64,000 bases of DNA, taken from Closterium sp. NIES-65 (lineage: Eukaryota > Streptophyta > Zygnematophyceae > Desmidiales > Closteriaceae). Below are positions 51,171-63,991 of the stretch, piece by piece (the stretch's first letter is position 1; every line of letters begins with the position of its first letter). The notes beneath the pieces are model-generated. The model worked only from the letters and a program-made list of their open reading frames with translations. It did no database searches and was not told the DNA's origin. Where the stretch lies: positions 3,392,509 to 3,456,508 of the forward strand of contig CANXME010001990.1 of the NCBI GenBank assembly GCA_948144175.1. Direction: 5' to 3'. The position numbers and the translations under genes are program-made.

Positions 51171-52603
51171 CTAGTGCTCACCCCAGACTTGCCAAGCTTG
51201 CGAAGGGAGATGAGGTTGGCCTTAAGTTCAGGAACAAGAAGAACGTCGTGCAGCACCACTGGCTTGCCATCCGCTCCCTTAAACGCAGCTCGTCCCGCAC
51301 CAGCCACCTTCAACATGTGTCCAGAGGCAGAGCACACCTCATTAATCGGTGCAGCGCGTACGTCGTCCAACAGGTCCTTGCGCGGCGTCATTGTCCAAGC
51401 AGCGCCCGTGTCCAACACCCAATAGTCCAGGGGGTGCAGCTCTGCTCCAGCCTTAGCAGATGCGTCTCCTTGCTCCCCCTTGTCTCCCATATGGAAGAAT
51501 TGGCCCGCGGTGCGCTCCTTCTTCTTTTCTGCACCGCCGTTGCCTTTCGGGTTGTTGTCGGACGAATCAGCGACCATGTTGGCGCCGTTTTTCTGGTTCC
51601 TCCGCGCGCCGCCATCCTGGTGACGATTCTGGGGGGTCCATCCATCGGGTTTCTTATAGCACAAAAACCAGGGGTGCCCTTCCTTCTCACAATACCAGCA
51701 ACTCCCTTTCATTTTGCCACCAGCACCCGACTTGCCCCCACGTCCAGATTTCGCACCGCGACCCCAACCGGTACCTCCTTGTTGGTCGTTGGAGTCGTCG
51801 TCTTTCTTTGCACCGCGTCCAGCACCACCGAAGCCACGTCCTTTGCCACGTCGGCTCCCTTGCATCCCGTAGCCACTGCTGCCGTCGTCTCCACCCCTCA
51901 GTTGGCGGCGACGGAAGTCCTCCTCCAGAATCTTCGTCCGCACCCACTCGAGAGTCCACAAGCTCTGGTTCTGCGGCAGGCTCAATCCGCTCGTGAATTG
52001 AAGCCACGATTCCGGCAGCAGCGAGAGCATCTTCAGGCACTTGGTCTGCTCTGGGTAGGTTATTCCCGCGGTCGCCAACTTCGCGTAGAGATCACGCCTC
52101 TTGTCCAGGATAGGTTGCACCGGCTCTCCCTCGCTTAGGCGCAACGCGGACAGCTCCCTCTCCATCATGAGCGTCGCAGCGACGGAGGTAGGGGCGTGCA
52201 GCTCCTTCAACACCGTCCACGCCTTCGGACCGCGCTCAACCTCCGGCAGCAGGTGCATGACGTGGTGACGCTGGTTCAGCTCCAAACTCTGCGACATCAA
52301 GTAGTAGCCAGCCGTGGCGCGCTCGTCCCAATCTTCCTGAAGGGCGGGGTCACTCGGTCTAGGCTCCTCCCCAATCATTAGTTTCAGCAATCCGATCTGA
52401 CGGAAATAGAGTTGCATTTTCCAGGCCCAATCATCATAGCCCTCACCATTGAACTTCTCGACGGTGAAGTTTTTCAGCACCTCCTTGATCAGCGAGCCCT
52501 GGCTTGTTCGCGCTCCCCTTGGCGCAGAAACACCAGAATCATGGCTGCCGCTACGATCTTGGGCTGAAGATTCACCAGCTACCGCCGAGGTGTTGCCCGA
52601 CAT
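51171..52603 (-). CDS. gag and protease N-terminal part of element I
   Basis: ATG at 52603 (MSGNTSAVAGESSAQDRSG). Copia-type gag with FNGEGYDDWAWKMQLYF, then HVMHLLPEVERGPKAW. A Gly/Arg-rich region follows and a CCHC knuckle CWYCEKEGHPWFLC near 51680-51720. The protease motif is LDTGAAWTM near 51400, then LKVAGAGRAAFKG and LVPELKANLISLRKLGK. The frame leaves the pol frame just after this, near 51175, because one base fewer is present than in element K (GTGAGCACTAGATG against GTGAACACCAACACG). The listed reading continues as nonsense to 50987. Gag would form the particle and package RNA. Confidence 0.85.
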
Positions 52604-52630
52604 AGCTACCTATAACGAGGATCACTATAA

Positions 52631-53117
52631 CGCAGCTCCGATACCAGCTTGTTGGTGTAAGGGCCTAATAAACTCAAGCTATTAAGACTTTATCAAACTT
52701 AAAACCTCTCCTCGGGGTCACCTCCAAGGGTCCTTGGGTGCCTGGTACAAGACCAGCCCCTATCCTCGGGTCCGAGTTTGTAGAGAGAGGGATCAAGAGG
52801 GACTTAGTCAAAACAGCAAGAGTACCTTGAGCGTCGGGCAGCGTATCGTGCAGACCGTAGATCGGATTAAGCTGAGAATTTGCTATATCGAAGCTCACTC
52901 TAAGAGCTTTAAAATAAGCCAAGTTGCCTCGCGAAAAGTTTTGCCATTACGAAGTTATGGCTCGGACAGCGTTAGCCTAGCGTTGGAGTGCTAGCGTACT
53001 AGCGTTGACTCGGGTAGCATTCCGCCGTCGCACCGCGTAGAAACGAAATTCCAGGAAGGGAGGAATTCGCTTGAATCAATTTCACTATATTCAGGTACAA
53101 ACAGAGAAGGAATAAAT
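52631..53117 (-). repeat. primer-binding site and truncated 5' LTR of element I
   Basis: Complement of 52631-52646 reads TGGTATCGGAGCTGCG, close to the initiator-tRNA consensus; three bases separate it from the LTR start at 52650. The LTR matches its family up to GGAATAAAT at 53117, where the LTR of element J begins. Confidence 0.85.
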
Positions 53118-53993
53118 TGTTAGAGACTAAGGACGGAGTCAATGAAGATTAGGAGCCTAAATTTCTCAAAATCGTTGGCTTGAAATTCTGGACTGAGTCG
53201 TCGAGTTCACAAGAAACGTCGTCGGCTAAACTTGCACTGTTGGAATTGTCTCCAACTCGAGTATGTTGTAGCCTGTAACCAGGGCTATCTGTCCCAATTT
53301 GAATCGTATCAAATGGTGGAGTAAATCTCGAGTTATGATTTTCGGCGCACTAGGGGGTATGCTGCCACATGCTTAACTCAATCACAATGGTTCTCACAAG
53401 TTCCACAAAGTTACACACAAGAGAGTTAGGGTAGCACTAAACCAGGTAGGAGGGAAGAGGAGGACGAGAGGGAAGGTCCCAAGAGATTCCCCAACCAAGG
53501 AAACCCCATGCCACACAATTCCCTTCCCCATAGGCAACCCCACTTTCACATTTGTCACTTTCCCAACTCATGCCATCCACCTCAACCCACTTGGCCACAC
53601 TTGCCAACCTGGTTTGGCTTCACCCAACCACATGGCAGCATTCTACAGTGATGGGTTCGAATTCCCAACCCCCAAAAGTCTGTACCCCATATTGAGTCAA
53701 CCCCACAGCTTCCCATAGTCGCCACAACCGAAGTACAGAAAGCATACGAACTCCAACGTTCGTAACTTTCTTGATATTGCTCCGATCGCGACGATTCTTG
53801 GCTCGTCGGAAAGATATTGAGCAGTGGAGTCACTTCAGATATCTGCTCAAGCCAAATAACATTCACACACACTCAGAAAATCAAAACCACAGAAAAACAC
53901 AAATTCTTGCGCACGCTCATTTCACACATGCAACGCACGAACACATGATGGGAGGCAGACAGACGTGAATGCAAATGATAGCATCACATAACA
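53118..53993 (-). repeat. 3' LTR of element J
   Basis: 876 bp with TG...CA ends, single copy in the window. It is bounded by element I LTR sequence on the left and by the polypurine complement on the right, which define its ends. Confidence 0.75.
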
Positions 53994-54050
53994 AACTCCC
54001 CCTCTGGCTGCCAACCATCATCCCACATGCCATAGCTCAAGCATGCACCC

Positions 54051-57000
54051 TCAATGCACACTCATCCCAGCAAGCTTCATGCCCTTCCAATGCTCAGGTT
54101 CTGCCAGGCGTTTGGTGAGAATGTCAGCTGCCTGCTGCTGGGTCTTCACAATCTCCAGCCGCACCTCCTTGTCCAGGAGCCTCCTTGTCCAATGCCACTT
54201 TGGCCTGATGTGCTTTGTCAAGCCATGAAGACAGCATTCTTCGCAAGCTTCACCGCTGACTCATTGTCACAGAAAATCACAGTCGGCTCCCTTTGACCAA
54301 CCCAAATCTCCTCTAGCAAACGCCTCAGCCACACCACCTCCTTTGCCCCATGATGAAGGGCCATGTACTCTGTCTCACACGAGGACAGCCCCACCTCGTT
54401 CTGCTTCTTGCTGCGCCAGCTCACTGCACCACCTCCAAAGAGGCACACATAGCCTCCAATGCTGGTGCCATCCGCTTTCACCGAGTTGAAGCTAGCGTCA
54501 GTGTAGCAGGTCAGGAGCATCTCCCCCTTGCTCAAATCAGCTGCACCCCTCTGCAGCCTCTGCCTCACAGCACTGTACTCCAAACCCACTGATGCCGTTG
54601 CACTCACATAGCGGACCAACCTCTTGGCCGCTTCCAGCTGCTCATGACTGGGGCGTGAAACCACACTGGCAAGCCTAGATGTTGCAAAGGCAATGTCAGG
54701 CCGTGTGTGGTAAGCCGCATAGTTGAATGCCCCAACCATGGAATGAAAAAGTTTCCTGTCACTCTCACCCACCACCTCCTCATCAGCACAGGGCTCCACA
54801 GTGAACCCCGAAGGCAGTGGGGTGGCTGGCTTTCCTCCATCTTGAAGCCCATACTTCTCAGCCAGCCCCTCACAATACTTTCTCTGGTGCAACCTCAACA
54901 CTCCCTTGTCAAGGTCCCTCTCCACATGCATCCCAAGGTAGTACTTCACATCTCCCATCTTGGAGCACTTGAACTGCATTTCCAGCATCACCTCCACACG
55001 TTCAATCATTGCAGACGACTCAGAGAAGAGCAGGATGTCGTCCACGTACACCAGGAGCATGAGGAAGTGCTCCTTCTCTTGCAGCAGGAACAGGCTGTGA
55101 TCACACTCGCTCTTCTTGAACCCCCCGGCCAGCAGTGTCTCCTCCAGTTTGCGGTACCATGCACGAGGAGCCTGCTTCAGGCCATAGATGGCCTTCTTCA
55201 GCCTGCACACCCTGCCGCTCCCATCATCCAACCCCTCAGGCTGCAGCATGTACAGCTCCTCCAGAATGACTCCATTGAGGAAGGCGGTGGTAATGTCCAG
55301 CTGCTTTACCCGCCATCCACGGTATGCGGCCATCGCCAAAGACACTCTCAGTGTTGTGCCTTTTCCCACAGGAGCATAGAGCTCATCAAAATCCTTCCCC
55401 TTCGTCTGCTGGAACCCCTTAGCGACAAGCCTTGACTTGTAGCGCGTCAGCTCCCCCATCAGGTCCATACTTGTGCCTGAAGATCAGCTTCGAAGAGATT
55501 GCCTTCTTCCCAGGAGGCAGCTCACACAGCTCCCACGTCTCATTCTCCAGCAGTGAGTCGTACTCCTCCTTCAAACTCTGCTTCCACTTCTCAGCATCGG
55601 GCCCACTCAAGGCCTCGGTAAGCGTCTTGGGCTCAGGGACGGCTGCCCAGTAGCAGTGCGCTATCTCCTCCTCATCACACTGCTCAGCCACACTCCCAGC
55701 CCGTACCACCTTCGGCTTCCCAAAGCTCGGATAGGTCAGCCGGTTAGGAGGGCGCACATCCCTCCTTGGACGGTCAGCCGGACGCGCGGCACCTTGTGGA
55801 GCATCTTGCTGCTGCTGCTGTTGCTCCTCCACCTCAGGTTCTCCCCCATCCTCAGTCACCCCAGAAATCTCCTCCTCTGAGACAGTGACCTGCACTTGCC
55901 TCGAAGGCCGCTGCACCTCATCAGCCTCAATGATCAGCGGTGTAGTGGGAAGCTTCTGCTGCTGCTGCTTCCACTCCTTGTAGTACAAGGACTCAAGGAA
56001 CTTCACATCCCTCGACACAGTCAGCTGCTGGCTGGTCAAGTCCCAAATCAGCCAGCCTTTGTGATCCTTAGCAAGCCCCAAGTGCACACCCCATCTCCCA
56101 GAAGCTTCCAGCTTTCCCCTTTTCTCCTTAGGCACATGAAACACCACCATGCACCCAAAGGCTCTCAGCATGTTCACTGCTGGTGCACTCCCATACCACT
56201 TGGTGTAGGGGACCCACTGCTTGTCCCCCACAGTCGCCAGCACCCCTGTTCTTCACCACAACGACCTGCCGTAGTGCAGTCACCCAAAACGGATCGGCAG
56301 CCCTGCACGCCAAGGAGAGTGCGAGCACCTTCCTGCAGGGTCCGGTTGAACCGCTCAGCCACGCCGTTCTGCTGAGGGTTGTAGGGCACCGTGAGCTGAT
56401 GCTGGATCCCCTTCTTCTTCAGCACCGCCTCAAAAACAGCGCCAATGAACTCTCCCCCATTGTCGGTGCGGATCACCTTCACTTTGTGTCCGCTCTCCCT
56501 TTGTGCTCTCGGCATCCACTCCTTGAGAACAGCCGCTGCCACCTCCCCCTTAGTCTTGAGAGGGTAGACCCACACCGCACGTGTGTGGTCATCCACAATG
56601 GTCAGGAAATAGCGGCTGCCCGAGAGAGAAGGGGCCCTCGTGGGGCCCACCACGTCCATGTGCACAAGTGCAAGTGGAGCCTTCGCTGGTCCCGTGCTGC
56701 TGCTGAAGGGAAACTTCGTGAACTTGGTCTCAAGGCATGTAGGGCAGCTCCCAATCTCCCTTGCTGCCCCTTCACCTCCAATCCCTTCAAGTTCCCATCC
56801 TTCACCAATTTCTGCAGCATCGGAATGTTGATGTGGCACAACCTCTCGTGCCACGTCTCCCAATCAGCCTCACCACTCCCAGAAGAAGCCTTTGCCCATG
56901 CAGCCGTTGCATCCACACCAGCAAGCACCTCACCATGTGATTGCTGTGGCTGCTGCACCTTCTTGACTGCATCCAGGGCCCCAGCAGTGTGGTGCAGTCT

Positions 57001-57150
57001 CCTCTCCTCCCGCAGTTGCTTTAGCCGCTGCACGCTGCCTTTGCCGTTGCTGGAGGTTTCCCATTCCAAGGGATGATGGGCAGCTGCCACAGGTCCTTGA
57101 TGCAGCTGCTCTTCTCCTCCAAATCCCACAGCCAGCAACTTCCCAAGCTT
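54051..57150 (-). pseudogene. pol of element J with several single-base frameshifts
   Basis: From upstream: HHCC finger (WHERLCHINIPML ... CPTCLETKF); integrase D (HMDVVGPT), D (RTDNGGEF) and E (GVAERFNRTL); Gln-rich hinge; RT with TAFLNGVI, YGLKQAPRAWY and YVDDILLFSE; RNase H with CYTDASFNSV, SSCETEYMAL and FCDNESAVKL; the end reads KLAGMSVH before TGA at 54051-54053. The frame shifts near 56820, 56230, 55450 (extra G in a G run) and 54220 (missing C in AAGAATGCTGTCTTC-ATGG). All are small length changes, many in homopolymers, so decay and sequencing error cannot be separated here. Confidence 0.8.
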
Positions 57151-57152
57151 TG

Positions 57153-58240
57153 TGTTGGGTGCAAATTCACATTGCACGACATCCTGCCGTCTGTTTGTAC
57201 GAGTATGCGTGTGCGAATGCATTTGCGTGTGAATGGTATGTTTGTGTGTTTGTTTGCTTTCGCAATTTTCGCTTGAAGCATTTGCAGGTACTCGCAAAAT
57301 GTGCGCTTCGGCATAACATTGTACGCGCTATGAACAGTACAAGCAGAAAGGACGAGCTCGCAAAGGAACCCAAGATGGAAGCTTTGCGGTTCAACTTACT
57401 TGATTGCGCAGATTCAGTTCTATCCAACTCGAAATTGTACTGTTTTGTTTGGTTGACTATAGTGTAGCAGGGCAGGCACTATAGGGTACAATTTAGGTGA
57501 AGGTTGGATGTTGTTTGTCTGTATCTGCATGCTACAGGGCCAGGGGAAACCAGCGGAACCAGCATTTGGCTGGTTGGGCAAAGACAAAACAGGTTCTGTT
57601 TTTAGGACCTGAACCTGGTTGTTGTTTTCCCAGGTTGGAAAAACAGAACCAGAGGTTGTTCACCAACCTATCACCTGCTATTTTGTTCAGCCAGGTTGGT
57701 TCTGTTGCTTGGAATTATTTGGGATCATCCCTGGTTGTTCCCAGGTTGATTCCCAAGGTCCTTGCTAGCTAGAGCTATTTATTCCTTCTCTGTTTGTACC
57801 TGAATATAGTGAAATTGATTCAAGCGAATTCCTTCCTTGCTGGAATTTCTTTTCTACGCGGTGCGACGGCGAAATGCTACCCGAGTCAACGCTAGTACGC
57901 TAGCACTCCAACGCTAGGCTAACGCTGTCCGAGCCATAACTTCGTAATGGCAGAACTTTTCGCGAGGCAACTTGGCTATTTTAAAGCTCTTAGAGTGAGC
58001 TTCGATATAGCAAATTCTCAGCTTAATCCGATCGACGGTCTGCACGATACGCTGCGCGACGTTCAAGGTACTTGCTGTTTTGACTAAGTCCCTCTTGATC
58101 CCTCTCTCTACAACTCGGACCCCGAGGATAGGGGCTGGTCTTGTACCAGGCACCCAAGGACCCTTGGAGGTGACCCGAGGAGAGGTTTTAAGTGTGATAA
58201 AGTCTTAATAGCTTGAGTTTATTAGGCCCTTACACCAACA
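57153..58240 (+). repeat. 5' LTR of element K
   Basis: 1088 bp, TGTTGGGTGC to ACACCAACA. It directly abuts AGC and the primer-binding site. The partner is 62906-63991 (1086 bp). Confidence 0.93.
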
Positions 58241-58286
58241 AGCTGGTATCAGAGCTGCGTTATAGTGATCCTCGATATAGGTAGCT

Positions 58287-61200
58287 ATGGCGGGCAACAC
58301 CTCGGCGGTAGCTGGTGAATCTTCAGCCCAAGATCGTAGCGGCAGCCATGATTCTGGTGTTTCTGCGCCAAGGGGAGCGCGAACAAACCAGGGCTCGCTG
58401 ATCAAGGAGGTGCTGAAAAACTTCACCGTCGAGAAGATTCAAATGGTGAGGGCTATGATGCTTGGGCCTGGAAAATGGCAACTTTATTTCCGTCAAATCG
58501 GATTGCTGAACTAATGATTGGGGAGGAGCCTAGACGAGTGACCCCAGCCCTTCAGGAAGATTGGGACGAGCGCGCCTCGGCTGGCTACTACTTGATGTCG
58601 CAGAGTTTGGAGCTGAACCAGCGTCACCACGTCATGCCCTGCTGCCGGAGGTTGAGTGCGGTCCGAAGGCGTGGACGGTGTTGAAGGAGCTGCACGCCCC
58701 GACCTCCGTTGTTGCCAACATTGATGCTGGAGAGGGAGCTGTCCGCGTTGCGCCTGAGCGAGGGAGAGCCGGTGCAACCTGTCCTGGACAAATTGCGCGA
58801 CCTCTACGCGAAGTTGGCGACCGCAGGAATCACCTACCCGGAGCAAACAAGAGTGCTTGAAGATGCTCTCGCTGCTGCCGGAATCGTGGCTTCAATTTAC
58901 GAGCGGATTGAGCCTGCCGCAGAACCAGAGCTTGTGGACGCTCGAGTGGGTGCGGACGAAGATTCTGGAGGAGGACTTCCGTCGCCGCCAACTGAGGGGT
59001 GGAGACGACGGCAGCAGCGGCTACGGGATGCAAGGGAGCCGACGTGGCAAAGGACGTGGCTTCGGTGGTGCTGGACGCGGTGCAAAGAAAGACGACGACT
59101 CCAACGACCAACAAGGAGGTACCGGTTGGGGTCGCGGTGCGAAATCTGGACGTGGGGGCAAGTCGGTGCTGGTGGCAAAATGAAAGGGAGTTGCTGGTAT
59201 TGTGAGAAGGAAGGGCACCCCTGGTTTTTGTGCTATAAGAAACCCGATGGATGGACCCCCCAGAATCGTCACCAGGATGGCGGCGCGCGGAGGAACCAGA
59301 AAAACGGCGCCAACATGGTCGCTGATTCGTCCGACAACAACCCGAAGGGCAACGGCGGTGCGGAGAAGAAGAAGGAGCGCACCGCGGGCCAATTCTTCCA
59401 TATGGGAGACAAGGGGGAGCAAGGAGAACGCATCTGCTAAGGCTGGAGCAGAGCTGCACCCCCTGGACTATTGGGTGTTGGACACAGGCGCTGCTTGGAC
59501 AATGACGCCGCGCAAGGACCTGCTGGACGACGTACGCGCTGCACCGATTAATGAGGTGTGCTCTGCCTCTGGACACATGTTGAAGGTGGCTGGTGCGGGA
59601 CGAGCTGCATTTAAGGGAGCGGATGGCAAGCCGGTGGTGCTGCACGACGTTCTCCTCGTCCCCGACCTGAAGGCCAACCTCATCTCCCTCCGTAAGCTTG
59701 GCAAGGCTGGGGTGAACACCAACACGGATGGGGCTCGCACTTATAAGGGGAAGCTGGGCAATCGGGTGCTTTGGGATCTGCACGAGAGCAAGGACGTGTA
59801 CAGATCTATGTGGCAGCTGCCGGCGCTGGCGTGGCACGGTGGGGGGCAGGCTGGAGAGGGGTCTGCATCCCAGGGGGAGTGCAACGCCGTTGGAGGGGTT
59901 GGTGTGAAAGTGTCGGCCAGATCTGGGGAGACAGATTGGGCAACTGCACACCGACGTTTGGGGCATGTGGCAATGCCTTTGCTGAAGCAGCTGGAGAAGG
60001 ATGGAGCCGTTAAGGGCTTAAAGCTGAACGGACAACCACCCGATGATAACTGTGAAATTTGCCTCCTTTCAAAGTTCACCCGTTTCCCCTTCCATAGTGT
60101 GGCTGGCAGGAGCAAAAGCCGTTGGAGCTGGTCCACATGGACTTGGTGGGGCCGCTGCCGGTGCAAGGGCACAAGGGGGAGCGGTACTTCCTAACCATAG
60201 TGGATGACTGGAGCAGGCTAATGTGGGCGTATCCGCTGAAGCAGAAAGATCACGCCGCCTCCACGATTCGGGACGATTGGCTGCCGTTCGTGGAGAAGCA
60301 AGCGGAGTGTGTGGTGAAGCGGATTAGGACAGATCGGGGTGGTGAGTTCCTTGGAGCTGAGATGACGGCCTGGCTCAAGAAGCAGGGCATCCAGAGGGAG
60401 CTGACCACGGCTTACACCCCACAGTCCAACGGTGTAGCAGAACGGGCGAACCGGACAATTCTGGAGACAGCTAGGGCGCTGCTCATAGAATCTGGGCTGG
60501 GCAACTTGATGTGGCCCCATGCTGTTCGGCACGCTACCGTCGCTAGGAACAGGGTACTCACAAAGGTTGGGGATGACTCGTGGGTGCCGTTGGAGAGGTG
60601 GCTTGGGAGGAAGCCGCCGGTGGACATGCTGAGGGTGTTCGGTTGCATGGCAGTCGCCCACGTTCCCAAGACCTACCGCAGTAAGTTGGGGGCGAGTGCA
60701 ATCTGGTGTGTGCATTTGGGCTGGCTGCTGAGAGCAAGGGATGGCTGCTGTGGGAGCCTTCCAAGGGTGTGTTGTTTGACAGCAGGGATGTGAAGTTTGT
60801 TGAGGGCATGATGTATGGGAGCTGGGAGAAACAGCCGGAGGCCAGGGTGTTCCCAGCAGATGGAGCAGATTACCATGCAGCTGGACCTGACTCCTAGTGT
60901 GTGGGAGGAGGGAGAGGAGGCAGCTGCAGAGGGTGGTGATAAAGAGAAGGTGCAGGAGGCACCTGCTGGTGGAGGTGATGGTGTGGAGATTAGCGGTAGC
61001 ACTAGTGGAGCTGCTGGATCCGAGGGAGGAGAGCAGCAGCAGGGGAAAACTAAGAAGCCGAAGGGTGTTATTATGAAGGGATGGGAGACACCCGTCTCCA
61101 GGCCAGGACGTACCCGTATGGCTACTAAGAAGCTGACTGCAGGAGCTGATGTAGCGGAGCAGCAGCTTGGGACCGAGGAGGCATTGCTGATTCTACCACA

Positions 61201-62863
61201 TGGCTATGACCCGGATGAGGAGGATCAGCCTGCGTACTGTTTTCTTGCCCCTGCACCAGAGGAACCAGCTAGCATGGAGGAGGCATTAGCTGGACCAGAT
61301 AGGGACAAATGGCTAGCTTCCAGGATGCTGAGTACCAGAGCCTGCTGGAGAATGGGACTGGGAACTAGTGGTGCTGCCTGAGGGAAAGAAAGCGGTACAA
61401 TGCAAGTGGGTGCTAAGGATCAAGACTGACGACAAGGGCAGGTCACCATCTACAAGAGTAGGTTGGTGGCTAAGGGGTTTATGCAGAAGGAGAAGCGGGA
61501 CTTCAATGAGATCTTTGCTCCCACTGCCAAACCCCCTACCCTTCGTGTCTTGTTGGCAGATGCAGCCGTTAGTGGGAAGTTCATTATCCAGATGGACATA
61601 TCAACGGCATTTCTCAACGGGATTTTAGAGGAGGAGGTGTTCATGACGCAGCCACCTGGGTATGAGGATGGTACGGGCAGGGTGTGCAAGCTGAAAAAGT
61701 CCATCTACGGCTTGAAGCAGGCGCCACGCTGCTGGTACCAGAAGTTGGCAGCTGTTTTAGAGGAGATGGGATTCAGGACCAGCAGCTGTGATGAGAGCCT
61801 CTTTCTCAAGGGGGAGGGGGAGAAGCTGGTGCTGTTTCTGGTCTATGTGGACGACATTCTTCTCTTTAGCAGCAGCATGAAGGAGATCCAGAAGGTGCAG
61901 CAGCAGCTGATGGAGAACTTCAAGTGCAAGAACCTTGGGGAGGTAAAGTACTACCTCGGGATGCACGTGGAGAGGGATCTGGATCACAGGTGGTTGAAGC
62001 TGCACCAGGAGAAGTTCATCAAGGAGCTTGGGGAGAAGTACGGAATTGAGAATGAGCGCAAGGTTGCAACTCCCTGCCAGCAGAATTCAGGCTTGTGAAA
62101 GCTGCAGAGGATGAAGGGGTTGAAGCCGAGGAGCAGCACCAATTTCAGTCCTTGGTGGGCAGCCTCTTGTATGCAGCAGTTCACACGAGACCCGACATCT
62201 CTTTCTCGGTTGGGCAGCTGGCTAGGGTAGTGCAGAATCCATCAGAGGAGCAGGTGGATGCAGCTGAGCGTGTGGTGAAGTATCTGAACTCTCACCCAAG
62301 CATTGGAGTTCAATACTCCGCATCTGCACAGGTGAAGCAGAAAGGGGTTGAGGTGCTGAAAGAGAAGGGGGAGAGGCTTGGAGAAGGCAAGCTTTTTCTC
62401 ACTTGCTTTACTGACGCTACGTGGGCCTCTGAGAAGGAGGATTCCTCATCTGTGGAGGATACATCTGCGTAGTTGGGGGAGGACCGGTTAGTTGGAGGTC
62501 AAAGAAGCAGACGGAGACAGCACTCTCTTCCGTGGAATCAGAGTACATGGCGATGTTCCATGGGGGAAGGAGGTGATTTGGCTGAGGAGGCTGTTGGAGG
62601 AGATTGGCCAGGAGCAAAAGGTTGCTACGCCGCTGTTTGTGATAGCAAGGGAGCTCTTGGGATGGCCAGGAACGCTGTGCTTCATGGGCTGAATAAGCAC
62701 ATGCGTATCAAGTGGCACACTGGCTGCGTAAGGAGGTGAAGAGGGGGACGGTGAATCCATCTACATCAAGACTCACCAGCAGCCAGCAGACTTCCTCACC
62801 AAGAGGCTTGCGGATGAGTCTCATTGGCGTTGTGTGCGCATGAGTGGAATGAGCATGAACTAG
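58287..62863 (+). pseudogene. gag-pol of element K, fragmented by about a dozen frameshifts
   Basis: ATG 58287 (MAGNTSAVAGESSAQDRSG) to TAG 62861-62863 after MSGMSMN. Every domain of element I is present at high similarity: gag, CCHC knuckle CWYCEKEGHPWFLC, protease LDTGAAWTM, HHCC finger, integrase D/D/E with RTDRGGEF and GVAERANRTI, hinge, RT with YVDDILLFSS and RNase H. The frame changes near 58440, 58640, 58700, 58860, 59190, 59435, 60110, 60720, 60860, 61330, 61440, 62090, 62455 and later. At each place aligned to I, one base or very few are gained or lost, while the amino acids on either side are conserved. The pattern suggests either very recent decay or uncorrected read errors. Confidence 0.88.
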
Positions 62864-62905
62864 TATGGAATGATGGGGATGCAGCCGGCAGGCTGAGGGG
62901 GAGTG

Positions 62906-63991
62906 TGTTGGGTGCAAATTCACATTGCACGACATCCTGCCGTCTGTTTGTACGAGTATGCGTGTGCGAATGCATTTGCGTGTGAATGGTATGTTGTGTG
63001 TTTGTTTGCTTTCGCAATTTTCGCTTGAAGCATTTGCAGGTACTCGCAAAATGTGCGCTTCGGCATAACATTGTACGCGCTATGAACAGTACAAGCAGAA
63101 AGGACGAGCTCGCAAAGGAACCCAAGATGGAAGCTTTGCGGTTCAACTTACTTGATTGCGCAGATTCAGTTCTATCCAACTCGAAATTGTACTGTTTTGT
63201 TTGTTGACTATAGTGTAGCAGGGCAGGCACTATAGGGGTACAATTTAGGTGAAGGTTGGATGTTGTTTGTCTGTATCTGCATGCTACAGGGCCAGGGGAA
63301 ACCAGCGGAACCAGCATTTGGCTGGTTGGGCAAAGACAAAACAGGTTCTGTTTTTAGGACCTGAACCTGGTTGTTGTTTTCCCAGGTTGAAAAACAGAAC
63401 CAGAGGTTGTTCACCAACCTATCACCTGCTATTTTGTTCAGCCAGGTTGGTTCTGTTGCTTGGAATTATTTGGGATCATCCCTGGTTGTTCCCAGGTTGA
63501 TTCCCAAGGTCCTTGCTAGCTAGAGCTATTTATTCCTTCTCTGTTTGTACCTGAATATAGTGAAATTGATTCAAGCGAATTCCTTCCTTGCTGGAATTTC
63601 TTTTCTACGCGGTGCGACGGCGAAATGCTACCCGAGTCAACGCTAGTACGCTAGCACTCCAACGCTAGGCTAACGCTGTCCGAGCCATAACTTCGTAATG
63701 GCAGAACTTTTCGCGAGGCAACTTGGCTTATTTTAAAGCTCTTAGAGTGAGCTTCGATATAGGAATTCTCAGCTTAATCCGATCGACGGTCTGCACGATA
63801 CGCTGCGCGACGTTCAAGGTACTTGCTGTTTTGACTAAGTCCCTCTTGATCCCTCTCTCTACAAACTCGGACCGAGGATAGGGGCTGGTCTTGTACCAGG
63901 CACCCAAGGACCCTTGGAGGTGACCCCGAGGAGAGGTTTTAAGTGTGATAAAGTCTTAATAGCTTGAGTTTATTAGGCCCTTACACCAACA
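62906..63991 (+). repeat. 3' LTR of element K
   Basis: 1086 bp, preceded by the purine stretch GCTGAGGGGGAGTG. Compared with 57153-58240 it differs by length changes in short runs, for example TATGTTTGTG against TATGTTGTG and ATAGGGTAC against ATAGGGGTAC. Confidence 0.93.

Larger units (their letters stand above)
46870..53117 (-). mobile_element. copia LTR retrotransposon, element I
   Basis: 3' LTR 46870-47978, polypurine complement CACTCCCCCTCAGCC, pol to 48021, gag start at 52603, primer-binding site TGGTATCGGAGCTGCG (complement of 52631-52646) and the first 468 bp of the 5' LTR (52650-53117). The rest of that LTR is displaced by element J. The right flank is outside the window, so the target duplication cannot be checked. 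The coding part is nearly intact: one frameshift and one stop. Confidence 0.9.
53118..57152 (-). mobile_element. copia element J (nested in I, itself split by K)
   Basis: 3' LTR 53118-53993 (TGTTAGAGAC to CACATAACA), polypurine complement AACTCCCCCTCTGG, then pol 54051 upward to 57152, where element K interrupts it. It resumes at about 63997 and leaves the window, so its 5' LTR is not seen. It inserted in the 5' LTR of element I. LTR sequence differs from the 1.1-kb family; the proteins are related to those of I and K. Confidence 0.85.
57153..63991 (+). mobile_element. copia LTR retrotransposon, element K (full length)
   Basis: 5' LTR 57153-58240, primer-binding site TGGTATCAGAGCTGCG (58244-58259, exact consensus core), gag-pol 58287-62863, polypurine tract near 62893-62905 and 3' LTR 62906-63991. 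Flanking 5-mers CTTTG and ATTTG match at four of five. The LTR pair shows about nine single-base length differences but almost no substitutions. It is the sister of element I and the innermost, probably youngest, member of the right stack. Confidence 0.93.
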
